64,000 nt of DNA from an uncultured Clostridia bacterium (GTDB taxonomy: Bacteria > Bacillota > Clostridia > Saccharofermentanales > Saccharofermentanaceae): contig CAMYXF010000008.1 in the NCBI GenBank assembly GCA_947303185.1, positions 43,585 through 107,584 of the forward strand, in the 5' to 3' direction. The stretch's first letter is position 1. Every line of letters begins with the position of its first letter. Made by a program: the position numbers and the translations under genes. A model generated the notes under the pieces. That model was not told where the DNA came from. It did no database searches and saw nothing but the letters and a program-made list of their open reading frames with translations. Positions 45,385 to 55,675 of this stretch are shown piece by piece.

Positions 45385-46581
45385 TTATCTTACGAGACGC
45401 TCTGTTTCCTGAGCGATTGCAAGCTCTTCGTTTGTAGGGATAACACAAACTGTTACCTTTGAAGAAGGCTTGGAGATGATTGCTTCCTTGCCGCGGAGAC
45501 CGTTGTTTGCTGCATCGTCGAACTCAACGCCCATGAACTCGAGGCCTTCACACATAGCCTTTCTCATCATGTCTGTGTTCTCACCGATACCGGCTGTGAA
45601 TACGATAACGTCTACGCCTTCCATAGCAGCTGCATAAGATCCGATGATCTTCTTGCCCTGATATGCGAACATGTCGAGTGCGAGCTGAGCTCTCTCATTG
45701 CCTTCCTTAGCAGCCTTCTCAAGATCTCTGAAGTCTGAAGAAACGCCGGAAACGCCCTGAACGCCTGACTTCTTGTTGAGGAGTGTATCCATCTCGTCAG
45801 GTGTGAGGTTCTCGTTCTTCATGAGGAAAGGAACGATAGCGGGATCGATGTCACCTGTTCTTGTACCCATGCAGATACCTGCAAGAGGTGTAAGACCCAT
45901 TGATGTATCCTGGCACTTGCCGTCCTTAACAGCTGCGAAAGAAGAACCGTTGCCGAGGTGGCATGTGATGATGCGGAGATCCTCATACTTCTTGCCGAGG
46001 AAATCAGCAACTCTGTGGCTTACATAACGGTGAGATGTACCATGGAAACCGTAACGGCGGATGTCGTACTTCTCGGAGATCTCATAAGGAAGAGCATATG
46101 TGTAAGCCTTTGCGGGCATTGTCTGATGGAATGCTGTATCGAATACTGCAACCTGGGGTGTGCCTGCAGGAAGAACATCTTCGCATGCCTCAATACCGAT
46201 GAGGTTTGCAGGATTGTGCAAAGGTCCCAACGGGAAGCAGTCTCTGATAACCTTCTTAACGTCGTCATTAACGATAACTGACTCGCTGTAGTACTTACCG
46301 CCGTGGAGGACTCTGTGACCTACTGCTGCGATCTCTGATACGTCAGCGATAACGCCGTGATCCTTGTCAACGAGAGCGTCGAGGATCATTCTTACAGCAA
46401 CCTTGTGGTCAGGCATGGGTTCTGTTGAAACGAACTCATCCTTGCCTGTGGGCTTGTATGTGAGCTTGCCGTCGATTCCGATTCTCTCGGCATTACCCTT
46501 AGCGAGGACATCACCTGTATCGATGTCGAAAAGCTGGAACTTCGCGGAAGAGCTTCCGCAGTTGATTACTAAAATCTTCAT
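45385..46581 (-). CDS. ackA: Acetate kinase
   Basis: [39 protein letters not shown]. Confidence 0.97.
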   Translation of the reverse strand: MKILVINCGSSSAKFQLFDIDTGDVLAKGNAERIGIDGKLTYKPTGKDEFVSTEPMPDHKVAVRMILDALVDKDHGVIADVSEIAAVGHRVLHGGKYYSESVIVNDDVKKVIRDCFPLGPLHNPANLIGIEACEDVLPAGTPQVAVFDTAFHQTMPAKAYTYALPYEISEKYDIRRYGFHGTSHRYVSHRVADFLGKKYEDLRIITCHLGNGSSFAAVKDGKCQDTSMGLTPLAGICMGTRTGDIDPAIVPFLMKNENLTPDEMDTLLNKKSGVQGVSGVSSDFRDLEKAAKEGNERAQLALDMFAYQGKKIIGSYAAAMEGVDVIVFTAGIGENTDMMRKAMCEGLEFMGVEFDDAANNGLRGKEAIISKPSSKVTVCVIPTNEELAIAQETERLVR

Positions 46582-46619
46582 TAGACTTTTCTCCTGTCTT
46601 TAATGTTGTCTTATGTCAA

Positions 46620-47708
46620 TCAGCCCTGTGCCTGAGCCTGAACTGCTGTGATAGCAACTGTTCCGACGATATCGTCAGCGTTGCATCCTCTGGAGAGATC
46701 GTTTACAGGGAGTGCGAGACCCTGGAGAACCGGTCCGTAAGCAGGTGCCTTAGCAAGTCTCTGAACGAGCTTGTAACCGATGTTGCCTGCTTCGAGTGAA
46801 GGGAATACCAATGTGTTAGCGTGGCCTGCAACCGGTGATCCGGGTGCCTTGAGCTGACCAACTTCTTCAACGAGAGCTGCGTCGAGCTGGAGCTCACCAT
46901 CAACTACGAGATCAGGATACTTTTCCTTAGCGATCTTAACAGCGTTGGAAACCTTATCAACGTCAGCGTGCTTTGCTGAACCGTAGGAAGAATATGAGAG
47001 CATTGCAACCTTGGCAGGTGCACCGATGAACTGCTCGAAAGACTCAGCGGAGAGCTTTGCGATCTCAGCGAGCTTAGCAGAATCTACGTCTGTGTTAACT
47101 GCGCAGTCAGCGAAAATGAAGAGTCCGTGCTCACCAAGGTCGCAGTTGGGAACGTCCATAAGGAAGAAGCCGGATACTGAAGAAATGCCGGGCTTTGTCT
47201 TAAGGAGCTGGAGTGCAGGAAGGATTGTGTTACCTGTTGAGTGGCAAGCACCGGAAACAGCACCGTCAGCATCGCCGCACTTGCACATGAGGCATGCATA
47301 GTACATGTAGTCGGAGTTCATCTTCTCCTCAGCCTTCTCAGGTGTGATGCCCTTCTTCTGAGCGTCAGCGATAAGAGCGTTTGTCTCTTCCTCTGAAAGG
47401 CCCTTCTTCTCTGCCTTCTTCTTAGCTGCAGCTACCATGGTGTCTACACCGCGGAGCTCAACGAACTTGTCGATATATTTCTGCTTGTTGGGATCGTTAT
47501 AAGGGTCAACGAGTGTTGCGCCTGTAATGTCGAAACCTTCGGAATTCTTAGCAATCTCATCAGGTGTACCGATGATAATGAGGTTTGCCATGTCTGCCTT
47601 AAGGATCTTCTCGGCAGCTTCAAATGTTCTCTTGTCCATGGACTCAGGAAGAACGATGGTCTTCTTGTCAGCTTTTGCTCTGGCCATGATGTCATCAATA
47701 AATGCCAT
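46620..47708 (-). CDS. pta: Phosphate acetyltransferase
   Basis: IVLPESMDKRTFEAA; GACHSTGNTILPALQ; AGGAG upstream of ATG 47708. Confidence 0.95.
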   Translation of the reverse strand: MAFIDDIMARAKADKKTIVLPESMDKRTFEAAEKILKADMANLIIIGTPDEIAKNSEGFDITGATLVDPYNDPNKQKYIDKFVELRGVDTMVAAAKKKAEKKGLSEEETNALIADAQKKGITPEKAEEKMNSDYMYYACLMCKCGDADGAVSGACHSTGNTILPALQLLKTKPGISSVSGFFLMDVPNCDLGEHGLFIFADCAVNTDVDSAKLAEIAKLSAESFEQFIGAPAKVAMLSYSSYGSAKHADVDKVSNAVKIAKEKYPDLVVDGELQLDAALVEEVGQLKAPGSPVAGHANTLVFPSLEAGNIGYKLVQRLAKAPAYGPVLQGLALPVNDLSRGCNADDIVGTVAITAVQAQAQG

Positions 47709-47790
47709 ATATATTAATCTCCTTTTGGAATTTTTAGTCGTCAAAAGTATACTCGTAAACCTATATTATTTCAAATAAGAAATATGGTAA

Positions 47791-49140
47791 TTACGAGGTA
47801 GCCAGACGGGTGCTCAGATTCTCCCTTGCATAGAAGACGTATCTGTCGTTTTCTTCCCTGAAGATCATGTAAATGGCAGGGCTTGAAGATTTGGTCGCAA
47901 CCCTTGTGCCGAGTGTATCCGAGAGCTTGTTATAAAGGTCCGTATCGCCCTGGTAGTAAGCGATCATGAGACCGTCTGAATAAGCGCTCATCGCTTCCCT
48001 TCCGGAGTAATTTCCCGTCATGATGACGAACTCCGTGTAGATCCTTCCGGTATTCATGACCTGCTCTTTGAATTCGGCATAGGAACTGCTGTCGAGTTCG
48101 CCGACTTCAGCAAGGTTTCTCATCGTCTTAACATTCTGCGCGATGTCGATTGTTCCTGTGCTCTGGCCGCTGTAAAGGTAAGCGCCGCAATCCATGGCAC
48201 CGGCCGTCGCATACGCATAGAATGAATATCCCGCGCCGGTAAAACCGTTCTTAACTGCTTCGAGCGCCTTTTCGTATGCGCCTGCGACAATAAGGCCGTT
48301 GTTTTCGAGGTCACGGATAAGTCTCAGATTGATGTTTGAGAGCAGCACGCCTTCGACCTCTTCGGATATCTCGTTGTTCTCGACTTCAAGACTGTCTGAT
48401 TCACCCGTGAGGGTTCCGTAGAGCTGCTCCATGGAGCCTTCGTCGTCTTCATCGTAGATGCTTGTATCTTCAAGGCTTACATAAAGTGATTCAACGTATT
48501 TGGCAACTGAAATCTTTTCAGTGACAACTTTTCCCTCACTGTCGAAAAGATTACCTACAATTGTCCTGATCTCTTTGTAATCGCCTTCGCTTCCGTATGA
48601 GACATAGTATTCCATCATGGCATCAAGCCAGTCCATGGATGCTGATACGGAGACGACGTCATCAATTCTTGAAGGATCCGAATAAACAAATGCCCTGTAT
48701 GTTCCGTCAGGAAGTCTGAAGCGCTTCATGACTTCTTCCTTGAGGGCAACTGCGTTGGCTCTGTCTCCCGTCCTTACGTAACACTTAAGAAGCAGTGCCT
48801 GGTCGGACAGACCGTAGATTCCTGAGTTCTCAGCCTCCTGGGTAACAAGGCGTCCTTCGATCGTATATGAAGTAGCTGCAAGGATTCCGTCTCCGCCCTT
48901 TGCGACGATAAGCTTTTTTGTCCTTCCGAAAAGATAATCGCTTACGATGTTGTTATCGGCAGCAAGATGGCTGTATTCGTAACCGACGTGTGTGGGGGAT
49001 GTAAGCTTGAGCTTAGTGCCTCCGCCGAACCTTCCGGTGTAGAACAGATAGAATATTGTGACGCCAAGAGCAAGTGCAACAATGATTGCTCCCGTTACGA
49101 TCTTTCCTATGCCGACACCGGCGATCTCCTTGCGTTGCAT
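47791..49140 (-). CDS. Membrane-anchored protein of unknown function, possibly alpha/alpha-barrel glycosidase-like
   Basis: N-terminal TM IVTGAIIVALALGVTIFYLFYTG; YTIEGRLVTQEAENSGIYGLSDQALLLKCYV; ATG 49140 (MQRKEIAG) chosen over 49176. Confidence 0.55.
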   Translation of the reverse strand: MQRKEIAGVGIGKIVTGAIIVALALGVTIFYLFYTGRFGGGTKLKLTSPTHVGYEYSHLAADNNIVSDYLFGRTKKLIVAKGGDGILAATSYTIEGRLVTQEAENSGIYGLSDQALLLKCYVRTGDRANAVALKEEVMKRFRLPDGTYRAFVYSDPSRIDDVVSVSASMDWLDAMMEYYVSYGSEGDYKEIRTIVGNLFDSEGKVVTEKISVAKYVESLYVSLEDTSIYDEDDEGSMEQLYGTLTGESDSLEVENNEISEEVEGVLLSNINLRLIRDLENNGLIVAGAYEKALEAVKNGFTGAGYSFYAYATAGAMDCGAYLYSGQSTGTIDIAQNVKTMRNLAEVGELDSSSYAEFKEQVMNTGRIYTEFVIMTGNYSGREAMSAYSDGLMIAYYQGDTDLYNKLSDTLGTRVATKSSSPAIYMIFREENDRYVFYARENLSTRLATS

Positions 49141-49208
49141 AAACTCCGCCTTATGAAATATAATCTTTACAATCACAGATTATACCAAAAGCAGAGGATA
49201 TACATAAA

Positions 49209-50495
49209 TTGCGGGTCATAGGAATAATTGCGGAATTTAATCCATTCCATAACGGTCACGAATACCTGATCAGCAAGGCCCGTGAGATCGTAAATGATCC
49301 CAGGGCTATCGTTATGCCCGTCATGTCCGGCTTTTTCACACAGCGCGGCCTTCCCGCCATCTGCCCTCCGAATGTACGTGCCAGACAGGCTCTTCTCTGC
49401 GGCGCAGATGTAGTGCTAGAACTCCCTTTCAGTTTTTCATGCGCACCCTCTTCAAGATTTGCAGAAGGCGCCGTTTCCGAACTGATCTCCACCGGAGTCG
49501 TAACAGACATTGCTTTCGGCGTTGATACGGATAACACGGATATCCTGAAAGCACTTGCTGATATGGATTTCGCAAACGATGAAGCTTTCAACAACAAGCT
49601 GAATGAATATATCTCAACGGGAATCAGTTTCCCTCAGGCAAGAGCTTCTGCCATCAAAGACATCGCATCTGCAAAAGGTATAACAGGCAATCTTGATCAG
49701 GTGCTCTCAAGCCCTAACTGCATTCTCGCACTGGACTATCTGATGGCACTTAAGAAGATCGATAAGAAGCACAGGATCAACATCATCATGATCAAACGCG
49801 AAGGCGAGGGTTACCACTCTTCTGACATCAGCGCAGACTTCGCAAGTGCAACTTCGATCCGCAATGCGATCTCATCAGAGGCACCTCATTTCAGCCAGTC
49901 AGCAATTGCCGGCAGACTTAACGGCCATATGCCTGACCGTTCACTCGGCGCAATGCTGTCATCAGCTTCCTCAGGAGTTTTCAGATTCCCTGATTATGTG
50001 GACTACATAAGAAACGCAATGCTTACGGCAAGCGCATCTTCACTTGATAACACCGCTTTCATGAGCGACGACTTATCAGGCTATATCAGGAACTTCGCAT
50101 CCGATATCAGACCGGACACTATTCCTGATGACGATCACGGTCTTAAGGTTTTCGAGAAAAAGATATCGACAAAGAGATATACGCTCTCAAGAATACAGCG
50201 CGCCCTTGCAAGCCTGATGGCCGGCCAGGACGAATCCTATCTTGAGATAAAGCGTCCTCCCTACATCAGAGTGCTGGGCTTTAATTCCGAAGGTAAGTAT
50301 TGTCTTAAGATAATGGGTAAATGCGCGAAGATACCTGTGATCAACAGGCCTTCCGACTGCCTTGAACTCCAGTCTGAGAACGAAGAACTTAAGAAGATCT
50401 TTGAGCTCGACATGAGAGCGGCATCCTTGGGATGGAAGCTTTACGGCAAAAACACCGCTTCCGAATGGGAATCAATCCCCGTAATAGTTAAATAA
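49209..50495 (+). CDS. tmcAL: tRNA(Met) cytidine acetate ligase (TmcAL/YlbM)
   Basis: TTG start; GIIAEFNPFHNGHEYLI; MSGFFTQRGLPAICPPNVRARQAL. Confidence 0.92.
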   Translation: MRVIGIIAEFNPFHNGHEYLISKAREIVNDPRAIVMPVMSGFFTQRGLPAICPPNVRARQALLCGADVVLELPFSFSCAPSSRFAEGAVSELISTGVVTDIAFGVDTDNTDILKALADMDFANDEAFNNKLNEYISTGISFPQARASAIKDIASAKGITGNLDQVLSSPNCILALDYLMALKKIDKKHRINIIMIKREGEGYHSSDISADFASATSIRNAISSEAPHFSQSAIAGRLNGHMPDRSLGAMLSSASSGVFRFPDYVDYIRNAMLTASASSLDNTAFMSDDLSGYIRNFASDIRPDTIPDDDHGLKVFEKKISTKRYTLSRIQRALASLMAGQDESYLEIKRPPYIRVLGFNSEGKYCLKIMGKCAKIPVINRPSDCLELQSENEELKKIFELDMRAASLGWKLYGKNTASEWESIPVIVK

Positions 50496-50506
50496 ACGCA
50501 GAACAA

Positions 50507-50547
50507 AGCCGTCCGCCGGAAATTCCGACAGACGGCTCAATTATTCT
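50507..50547 (+). terminator. tmcAL terminator
   Basis: AGCCGTC...GACGGCT with inner CGGAA/TTCCG, then TTATTCTTTT. Confidence 0.75.
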
Positions 50548-50561
50548 TTTAGTTAGGTCAA

Positions 50562-50822
50562 TTAAGCCTTAGCAGCGTTAGCAGCCTTAGCAAGTCTGGA
50601 CTTTGTTCTGGAAGCTGCGTTCTTGCTCATGTGGCCCTTAGCAGCAGCCTGGTCCAATGCCTTCTGTGTAGACTTGATTGTAGCATCAAGATTCTCGCCG
50701 TTAGCGATATCAGCCTTTGCCTTCTTAACAGTTGTGCGGATAGCACTCTTCTTGCTCTTATTGGCAGCAGCCTTCTTCTCGGAAACGCTTACACGCTTGA
50801 TAGCTGATTTAATATTAGGCAT
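50562..50822 (-). CDS. rpsT: 30S ribosomal protein S20
   Basis: MPNIKSAIKRVSVSEKKAAANKSKKSAIRTTVKKA. Confidence 0.97.
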   Translation of the reverse strand: MPNIKSAIKRVSVSEKKAAANKSKKSAIRTTVKKAKADIANGENLDATIKSTQKALDQAAAKGHMSKNAASRTKSRLAKAANAAKA

Positions 50823-50887
50823 CTTTTTTCTCCTTTTTAGAGTTATATCTTCAAATTACCGAAGAATTGTATCACGATATATTTTTA

Positions 50888-51604
50888 TTAGCAAGTCTTT
50901 GTTGCTTCATAAAGTCCGATACTTGCGGCAATTGTAATATTTAAGCTGTCGATATTCGACGTATGCTCGATTCTTATGGGCTGTCCGATCTTCTGGAACG
51001 CCGGATCAAGGCCTGTCGCCTCGTTACCCATAATGAGCGAAAACGGCTTGTTTATAGTGGTTTCCTGAAGTTTGGTACTGCCGTCGAGCATGAACGGATA
51101 AAGGTTATTCGAAGGAAATCTCTTTGCATATTCTGAAAACTCATCGAAAACTTCGATCCTCACGCTTGCACAAGCCCCCATGGATGCCCTGATCGTCTTG
51201 GGGTCAAAAGGATCGGCAGCTGTCTTGCCTACTATCGCAATGTCCTGAACACCAAAACCCAGACAGCTTCTTACGATCGTTCCCAGGTTGCCGCAGTTGG
51301 AAGGATTTACGAGAACCATGTGGTTGCCGTCGTTAAGTCTGGTCTTATTCTTTTCGATAACACAGATGACAAAACAGTTATCCTTTTTTGAAAGGATATT
51401 AAATGGCTTTTCTTCAGTAGATATCGGAATATCTTTTCCGCAGATGTCCTTTATCTTTGCGATCGTCTCTTCAGATCTGAATCCCGGATGAAGGATTATT
51501 CCTTTTACGACGTCACGGTTTTTGAGAAGGTACTCCATTGCAACTGTCGCACCCAACCCGTATGTATGTATATTGTCGCTTTTATAACTGGTAACTTTAA
51601 TCAA
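50888..51604 (-). CDS. TrmH/SpoU family RNA methyltransferase
   Basis: NPSNCGNLGTIVRSCLGFGV; LIMGNEATGLD; SLNITIAASIGLYE. Confidence 0.88.
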   Translation of the reverse strand: MIKVTSYKSDNIHTYGLGATVAMEYLLKNRDVVKGIILHPGFRSEETIAKIKDICGKDIPISTEEKPFNILSKKDNCFVICVIEKNKTRLNDGNHMVLVNPSNCGNLGTIVRSCLGFGVQDIAIVGKTAADPFDPKTIRASMGACASVRIEVFDEFSEYAKRFPSNNLYPFMLDGSTKLQETTINKPFSLIMGNEATGLDPAFQKIGQPIRIEHTSNIDSLNITIAASIGLYEATKTC

Positions 51605-51676
51605 TTTGCAATCTCCCTATATCAAGTCAACTATGTTAATATAATTTTATCTCAAATAAGTAAAGGAGCAATCTGT

Positions 51677-51970
51677 ATGTCAGAAAATCAGAACGTCTCT
51701 GAGCAGCTTCCCTCTAACGCTAAGTTGTTCTCTATCCTCTCTTATGTAGGTATTCTTTGGCTCTTGGGTCTCTTGATCTCACCTGAGAAGACATCACCTT
51801 TCGTAAGAAGTCACGTTAACAACGGAATTATCATTTCCATCATGGAATGCATCCCCTTCGTTGGCTGGGTTTGCGGTATCATCTGCGCAATCATGGGCAT
51901 CATCGCTGCAGCTAAGACTCAGTACTTCACGATTCCTGTTATCGGCGATAAGATCAAGATCGTTAAGTAA
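51677..51970 (+). CDS. DUF4870-like small membrane protein
   Basis: AAAGGAG upstream of ATG 51677; LFSILSYVGILWLLGLL...SHVNNGIIISIM. Confidence 0.8.
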   Translation: MSENQNVSEQLPSNAKLFSILSYVGILWLLGLLISPEKTSPFVRSHVNNGIIISIMECIPFVGWVCGIICAIMGIIAAAKTQYFTIPVIGDKIKIVK

Positions 51971-51993
51971 TAGCTTCGGTTAAATCAAAGCTC

Positions 51994-52024
51994 AAGACCT
52001 GCATCATCTGATGCAGGTCTTTTA
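51994..52024 (+). terminator. Terminator of the DUF4870-like gene
   Basis: AAGACCTGCATCAtcTGATGCAGGTCTT then TTA. Confidence 0.8.
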
Positions 52025-52069
52025 TTTGCAGATAATAATCAAAACATATATAATTACCGTCGTCGGCAT

Positions 52070-52145
52070 CGAGGTGTAGCGCAGTTGGTAGCGTACGTGC
52101 TTTGGGAGCATGGGGTCGCAGGTTCGAACCCTGTCACCTCGACCA
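52070..52145 (+). tRNA. tRNA-Pro(UGG)
   Basis: CGAGGTG acceptor pairs with CACCTCG; anticodon loop TTTGGGA; GGTTCGAACCC T-arm; encoded CCA. Confidence 0.96.
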
Positions 52146-52150
52146 GAACA

Positions 52151-52183
52151 AAAAACGATCGGCTTAATTACCGATCGTTTTTT
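52151..52183 (+). terminator. tRNA-Pro terminator
   Basis: AAAAACGATCGG-N8-CCGATCGTTTTTT. Confidence 0.85.
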
Positions 52184-52191
52184 AATTTGTT

Positions 52192-53064
52192 TTATAACTC
52201 CGCCTTAATTCCCAAACGCTCCGCATATACGGAATAATAGAATTCAAGAATTTTCTTTTGTTCGCCTTCGATAAGCGATTCCATCTTTTTATATGCTTCG
52301 ATTGCTTCCTGTCTTTTGCCCTGGTGAAGCTTGTACTCGGCTTCGACAATATATCTGGTAAAGAATCTGGCAGAATCAGGTGAAGTGTATGAGGCAAGTT
52401 TATCCGCATACTCTCCCGCACGGTCAAAGTTTTCGATGAGCATGTAATAGGTATAGTAGATGTTATCTACGTACATATTGAAAACTTCATGCTTGTGATT
52501 CATATCCATAATGGGTTTGGCTCGCTCCAAAAGATTTATTGCGCTGCCTTTATCATTTAAGCCGCGGCAGATTTCCATAAGGCTTCCATAATAGGTCAGA
52601 GCCGACATTCCGTAATCCATATAAATGGTGCTCTTGGCGGTAAAGCTGTTTTCGTCGAGGAGCCTTATCAGCTCGAGTGACTTATCGTACTTTTCCACCG
52701 CGTTATAGTAATCAACATTAAAGAGAACAAATTCCCTGAGATATACCTGATCTATTTTCTCTCCGTTTTTATATGCGTTTATCGCCTGATTGGAAAGCTC
52801 GAAAAATCTTTCCGTGTAACCGTTCGTAAAAAGTTCTTTCCTGAACTCCGAATAGACCTTGCTGTAAGGCTTGTTCTTTTCCCTGCTGATCAGGATCTTG
52901 AACATGACGTAAGTTACCGGAAGTGCTGCCACCAGAACGATTGCAATCGCGATAAGAAGATTGAAATTAAATAACCTGTGGAAGAACAATGCAATGGCGG
53001 TTCCGAATAGTACGATAACCAGATACAAAAGCCCCATGACTTTAAGTTTGACCGTTTTTTCCAT
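52192..53064 (-). CDS. TPR-like membrane protein of unknown function
   Basis: Two N-terminal TM segments then helical repeats. Confidence 0.6.
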   Translation of the reverse strand: MEKTVKLKVMGLLYLVIVLFGTAIALFFHRLFNFNLLIAIAIVLVAALPVTYVMFKILISREKNKPYSKVYSEFRKELFTNGYTERFFELSNQAINAYKNGEKIDQVYLREFVLFNVDYYNAVEKYDKSLELIRLLDENSFTAKSTIYMDYGMSALTYYGSLMEICRGLNDKGSAINLLERAKPIMDMNHKHEVFNMYVDNIYYTYYMLIENFDRAGEYADKLASYTSPDSARFFTRYIVEAEYKLHQGKRQEAIEAYKKMESLIEGEQKKILEFYYSVYAERLGIKAEL

Positions 53065-53082
53065 ACCCGTTTCTCCTTTTCA

Positions 53083-54498
53083 TCACATCGAAAAGAATTC
53101 GATCTTCTTTTCAGCCATCTCGTCTACTCTCTCGATATACGTCAAGGCATCCTTAATGGTAGGACATCTCTCGACCCTGTGCTTGTAGAATTCGCCTTCC
53201 TGTTTAAAGCATCTCTTGCTCATGCCGCCCGCGCCGAAAGACAGCACGTCCCTGCAGTCGCTCATCATGGCAACGTTATAGATGCTTCCCGTATCGCCTT
53301 TTGCAAAACCTGTATTCTCAAGTCCGTGACCTGTATCTTTCTGGCGGTACATATAGTACGGTCTGTATCCTGCTTCCTGGAGCAGTTCGTAGCTTTCTGC
53401 CACGCACTTGTCCAGTTCTCCCCTGCTCTTCTCAATATCCATTACTTTCTCACGGCTCATGGCAGCTCTTCTCTTCTTATAAAGAGTGTGGACGGTAATG
53501 TTTGCGGGAGCAAGCTCGATAAGTCTCTTCGTCGAATTAACGTGCTCTTCTGCGTTCTCATAAGGAAGGCCTGCGATAAGATCCATGTTGATCAGATCAA
53601 ATCCCATATCAACGGCCTGCTTATATACTCTTACGGTATCTTCAGCCGTATGTTTTCTTCCGAGTCTTAAAAGCGTCTCTGACTTCATCGTCTGGGGATT
53701 GATGCAGATCCTTGTAATGCCGTGATCTCTCATGGCTTCAAGTTTTCCCGTGGTGATCGTATCAGGTCTTCCCGCTTCGACAGTCACTTCGCAATCAGGC
53801 GTAATCTTAAGATTTGAATAGATTGCATCAAGGAGCGCTGTAAATTCCCTCTCTTCGAAAACCGTAGGTGTACCGCCTCCGACATATAAAGAAGACAGCG
53901 GCCTGTTAATGGAAGGCGCCATCAGCTTTATCTCGCGCTCAAGAGCGGCTTCGTAATTGACGAGCCTGTCCATGTGACAGGAAATATCAGAAGAAATAAA
54001 AGAACAGTATTCGCATCTTGAAGGACAGAAAGGCACGCCTACATAAACGCCCAGACTGTTCTCAGGCACTTTGGATAACAACCTCTGCTCTTCTCTTGAA
54101 GTCTCAAATGCGAGCTTAGCCTTATCCTCTCTGACAAAATATTTGGTCATGAGATCTTCGGCGCTGTCTTCTTCCCATGCAACGAGCGTAGGTCTTATGC
54201 CTGTAAGACAGCCCCACGGCATATCTTTAGATGTGATGTCAGCTAAAGCCATGTAAAGAGATCTTCTTATCTCACGTCCGGGCTCAAGAAGTTCACCGTC
54301 GAATTCATAATCTCTGCCGTTGCAATGAGTAACCGAACGGCCGTCAGGGAAAAACTCGTTAACAAGAGTTATGTCCGGACCTTCGGGCGCAATGACTTTG
54401 CTCTGCTCCTTAAGTTCTTCCGGAACACCGCAAAACATTCTGACCACGTCAGATACAAGATAAAACTTATCGTGACCTTTAAGTATTACTTCAAGCAT
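53083..54498 (-). CDS. hemZ: Coproporphyrinogen dehydrogenase HemZ (radical SAM)
   Basis: LTGIRPT; VGVPFCPSRCEYCSFIS; YVGGGTPTVF; ATG 54498. Confidence 0.92.
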   Translation of the reverse strand: MLEVILKGHDKFYLVSDVVRMFCGVPEELKEQSKVIAPEGPDITLVNEFFPDGRSVTHCNGRDYEFDGELLEPGREIRRSLYMALADITSKDMPWGCLTGIRPTLVAWEEDSAEDLMTKYFVREDKAKLAFETSREEQRLLSKVPENSLGVYVGVPFCPSRCEYCSFISSDISCHMDRLVNYEAALEREIKLMAPSINRPLSSLYVGGGTPTVFEEREFTALLDAIYSNLKITPDCEVTVEAGRPDTITTGKLEAMRDHGITRICINPQTMKSETLLRLGRKHTAEDTVRVYKQAVDMGFDLINMDLIAGLPYENAEEHVNSTKRLIELAPANITVHTLYKKRRAAMSREKVMDIEKSRGELDKCVAESYELLQEAGYRPYYMYRQKDTGHGLENTGFAKGDTGSIYNVAMMSDCRDVLSFGAGGMSKRCFKQEGEFYKHRVERCPTIKDALTYIERVDEMAEKKIEFFSM

Positions 54499-55675
54499 CT
54501 TCCACACCTGCATAAGTCAGATAGAATCTGACGTAGACACTGTCAGGTACGTGGTAAGATTCTACACCTGACTCTCCGTTTGTCTTAAGGAATGTATCGT
54601 TGACCGCATCACTTGCTTCAGTGATATCGATACCGAGGATCTCTTTGATCTGGTCGACTTCATCATCTATCTGTCTCCAATAAATATATGAAGCTCTCAT
54701 GTCTCTGTATACAGGATTCATTTGCTCAGTCACAGGAAACTCGGGAACAACTTCACCTGTTGCTTCTGCTATGTCATCGGCAACGTAGTACAAATTCCAG
54801 AATATCTCATAGTAACCTGCATATCTGAAATCTGCTCTGGAAGCCGAACAGCAAGCAAGGGTAGCCAGCGTATTGCAGTCAGTCTCGCTTGCGTAACCCT
54901 TGGCATGACAGAGCTCGTGACACAATGTGATCGGATATTCGTTGATGCTCATGTAATCAGTGTTAACGTTCACTTCAGCAAGGAACGGATCATACATACC
55001 GACAATATGTGTATAGCTCCAGTAGTGGCTCATCGAAACGGGTTTGGCGCGCACATAGTTCTTGCTGAGCGGAACATTATATTCTTCACTGAATGCGTCA
55101 AGAAGAGAGCAAGCATATAAAGCGGAATTTTCAAAACTCTCGCTCATGTGGGCAACTCCGTTATAGTCTTCACCTAAGTGGCTTCTTGCTTCAATCATGC
55201 CCATGTAAGCCCATTTAAGAGCAGCACAATAATCTTCGAAAGTCAGTTCTTCTTCCGTAAGCGTCATGGCCTTTGTCACGTGCGTTCTCTTGTAGTTAAT
55301 CCCGTGCATCGCCTGAAAGATGATGGCACCGACAAGGATCAGTATGAAAAGATTCCTGAATGACTTATAAAGGTATGTAAGCGCGCCGTGACTCATGAAC
55401 TTCTTTATGAGGAATACGAACCAAACTATGAGTCCTATAACGAGCAGAGGCGCTAATACAACAACGAAATTTTCCGTCAGTGAATAATGGAAAAACATGT
55501 TGATGTTCTGCATCGGTTTGGAAAGATAAGGAAAAATATTCGTGCAATAGTAGTCAGCTACATTCCGCGGAATAAAAGCGTTGCAGAAAACCGCAGCTAC
55601 ACAAAGTACAGGTAATATAACGATCGCCGTGATCCTGAGCGCCGTTCTTTTCTTTCCCTTGTTCTGTATCTTCAT
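54491..55675 (-). CDS. DUF3810-like membrane protein with putative zinc-peptidase motif
   Basis: Three N-terminal TM; ITLCHELCHAKGYASETDCN. Confidence 0.8.
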   Translation of the reverse strand: MKIQNKGKKRTALRITAIVILPVLCVAAVFCNAFIPRNVADYYCTNIFPYLSKPMQNINMFFHYSLTENFVVVLAPLLVIGLIVWFVFLIKKFMSHGALTYLYKSFRNLFILILVGAIIFQAMHGINYKRTHVTKAMTLTEEELTFEDYCAALKWAYMGMIEARSHLGEDYNGVAHMSESFENSALYACSLLDAFSEEYNVPLSKNYVRAKPVSMSHYWSYTHIVGMYDPFLAEVNVNTDYMSINEYPITLCHELCHAKGYASETDCNTLATLACCSASRADFRYAGYYEIFWNLYYVADDIAEATGEVVPEFPVTEQMNPVYRDMRASYIYWRQIDDEVDQIKEILGIDITEASDAVNDTFLKTNGESGVESYHVPDSVYVRFYLTYAGVEDA

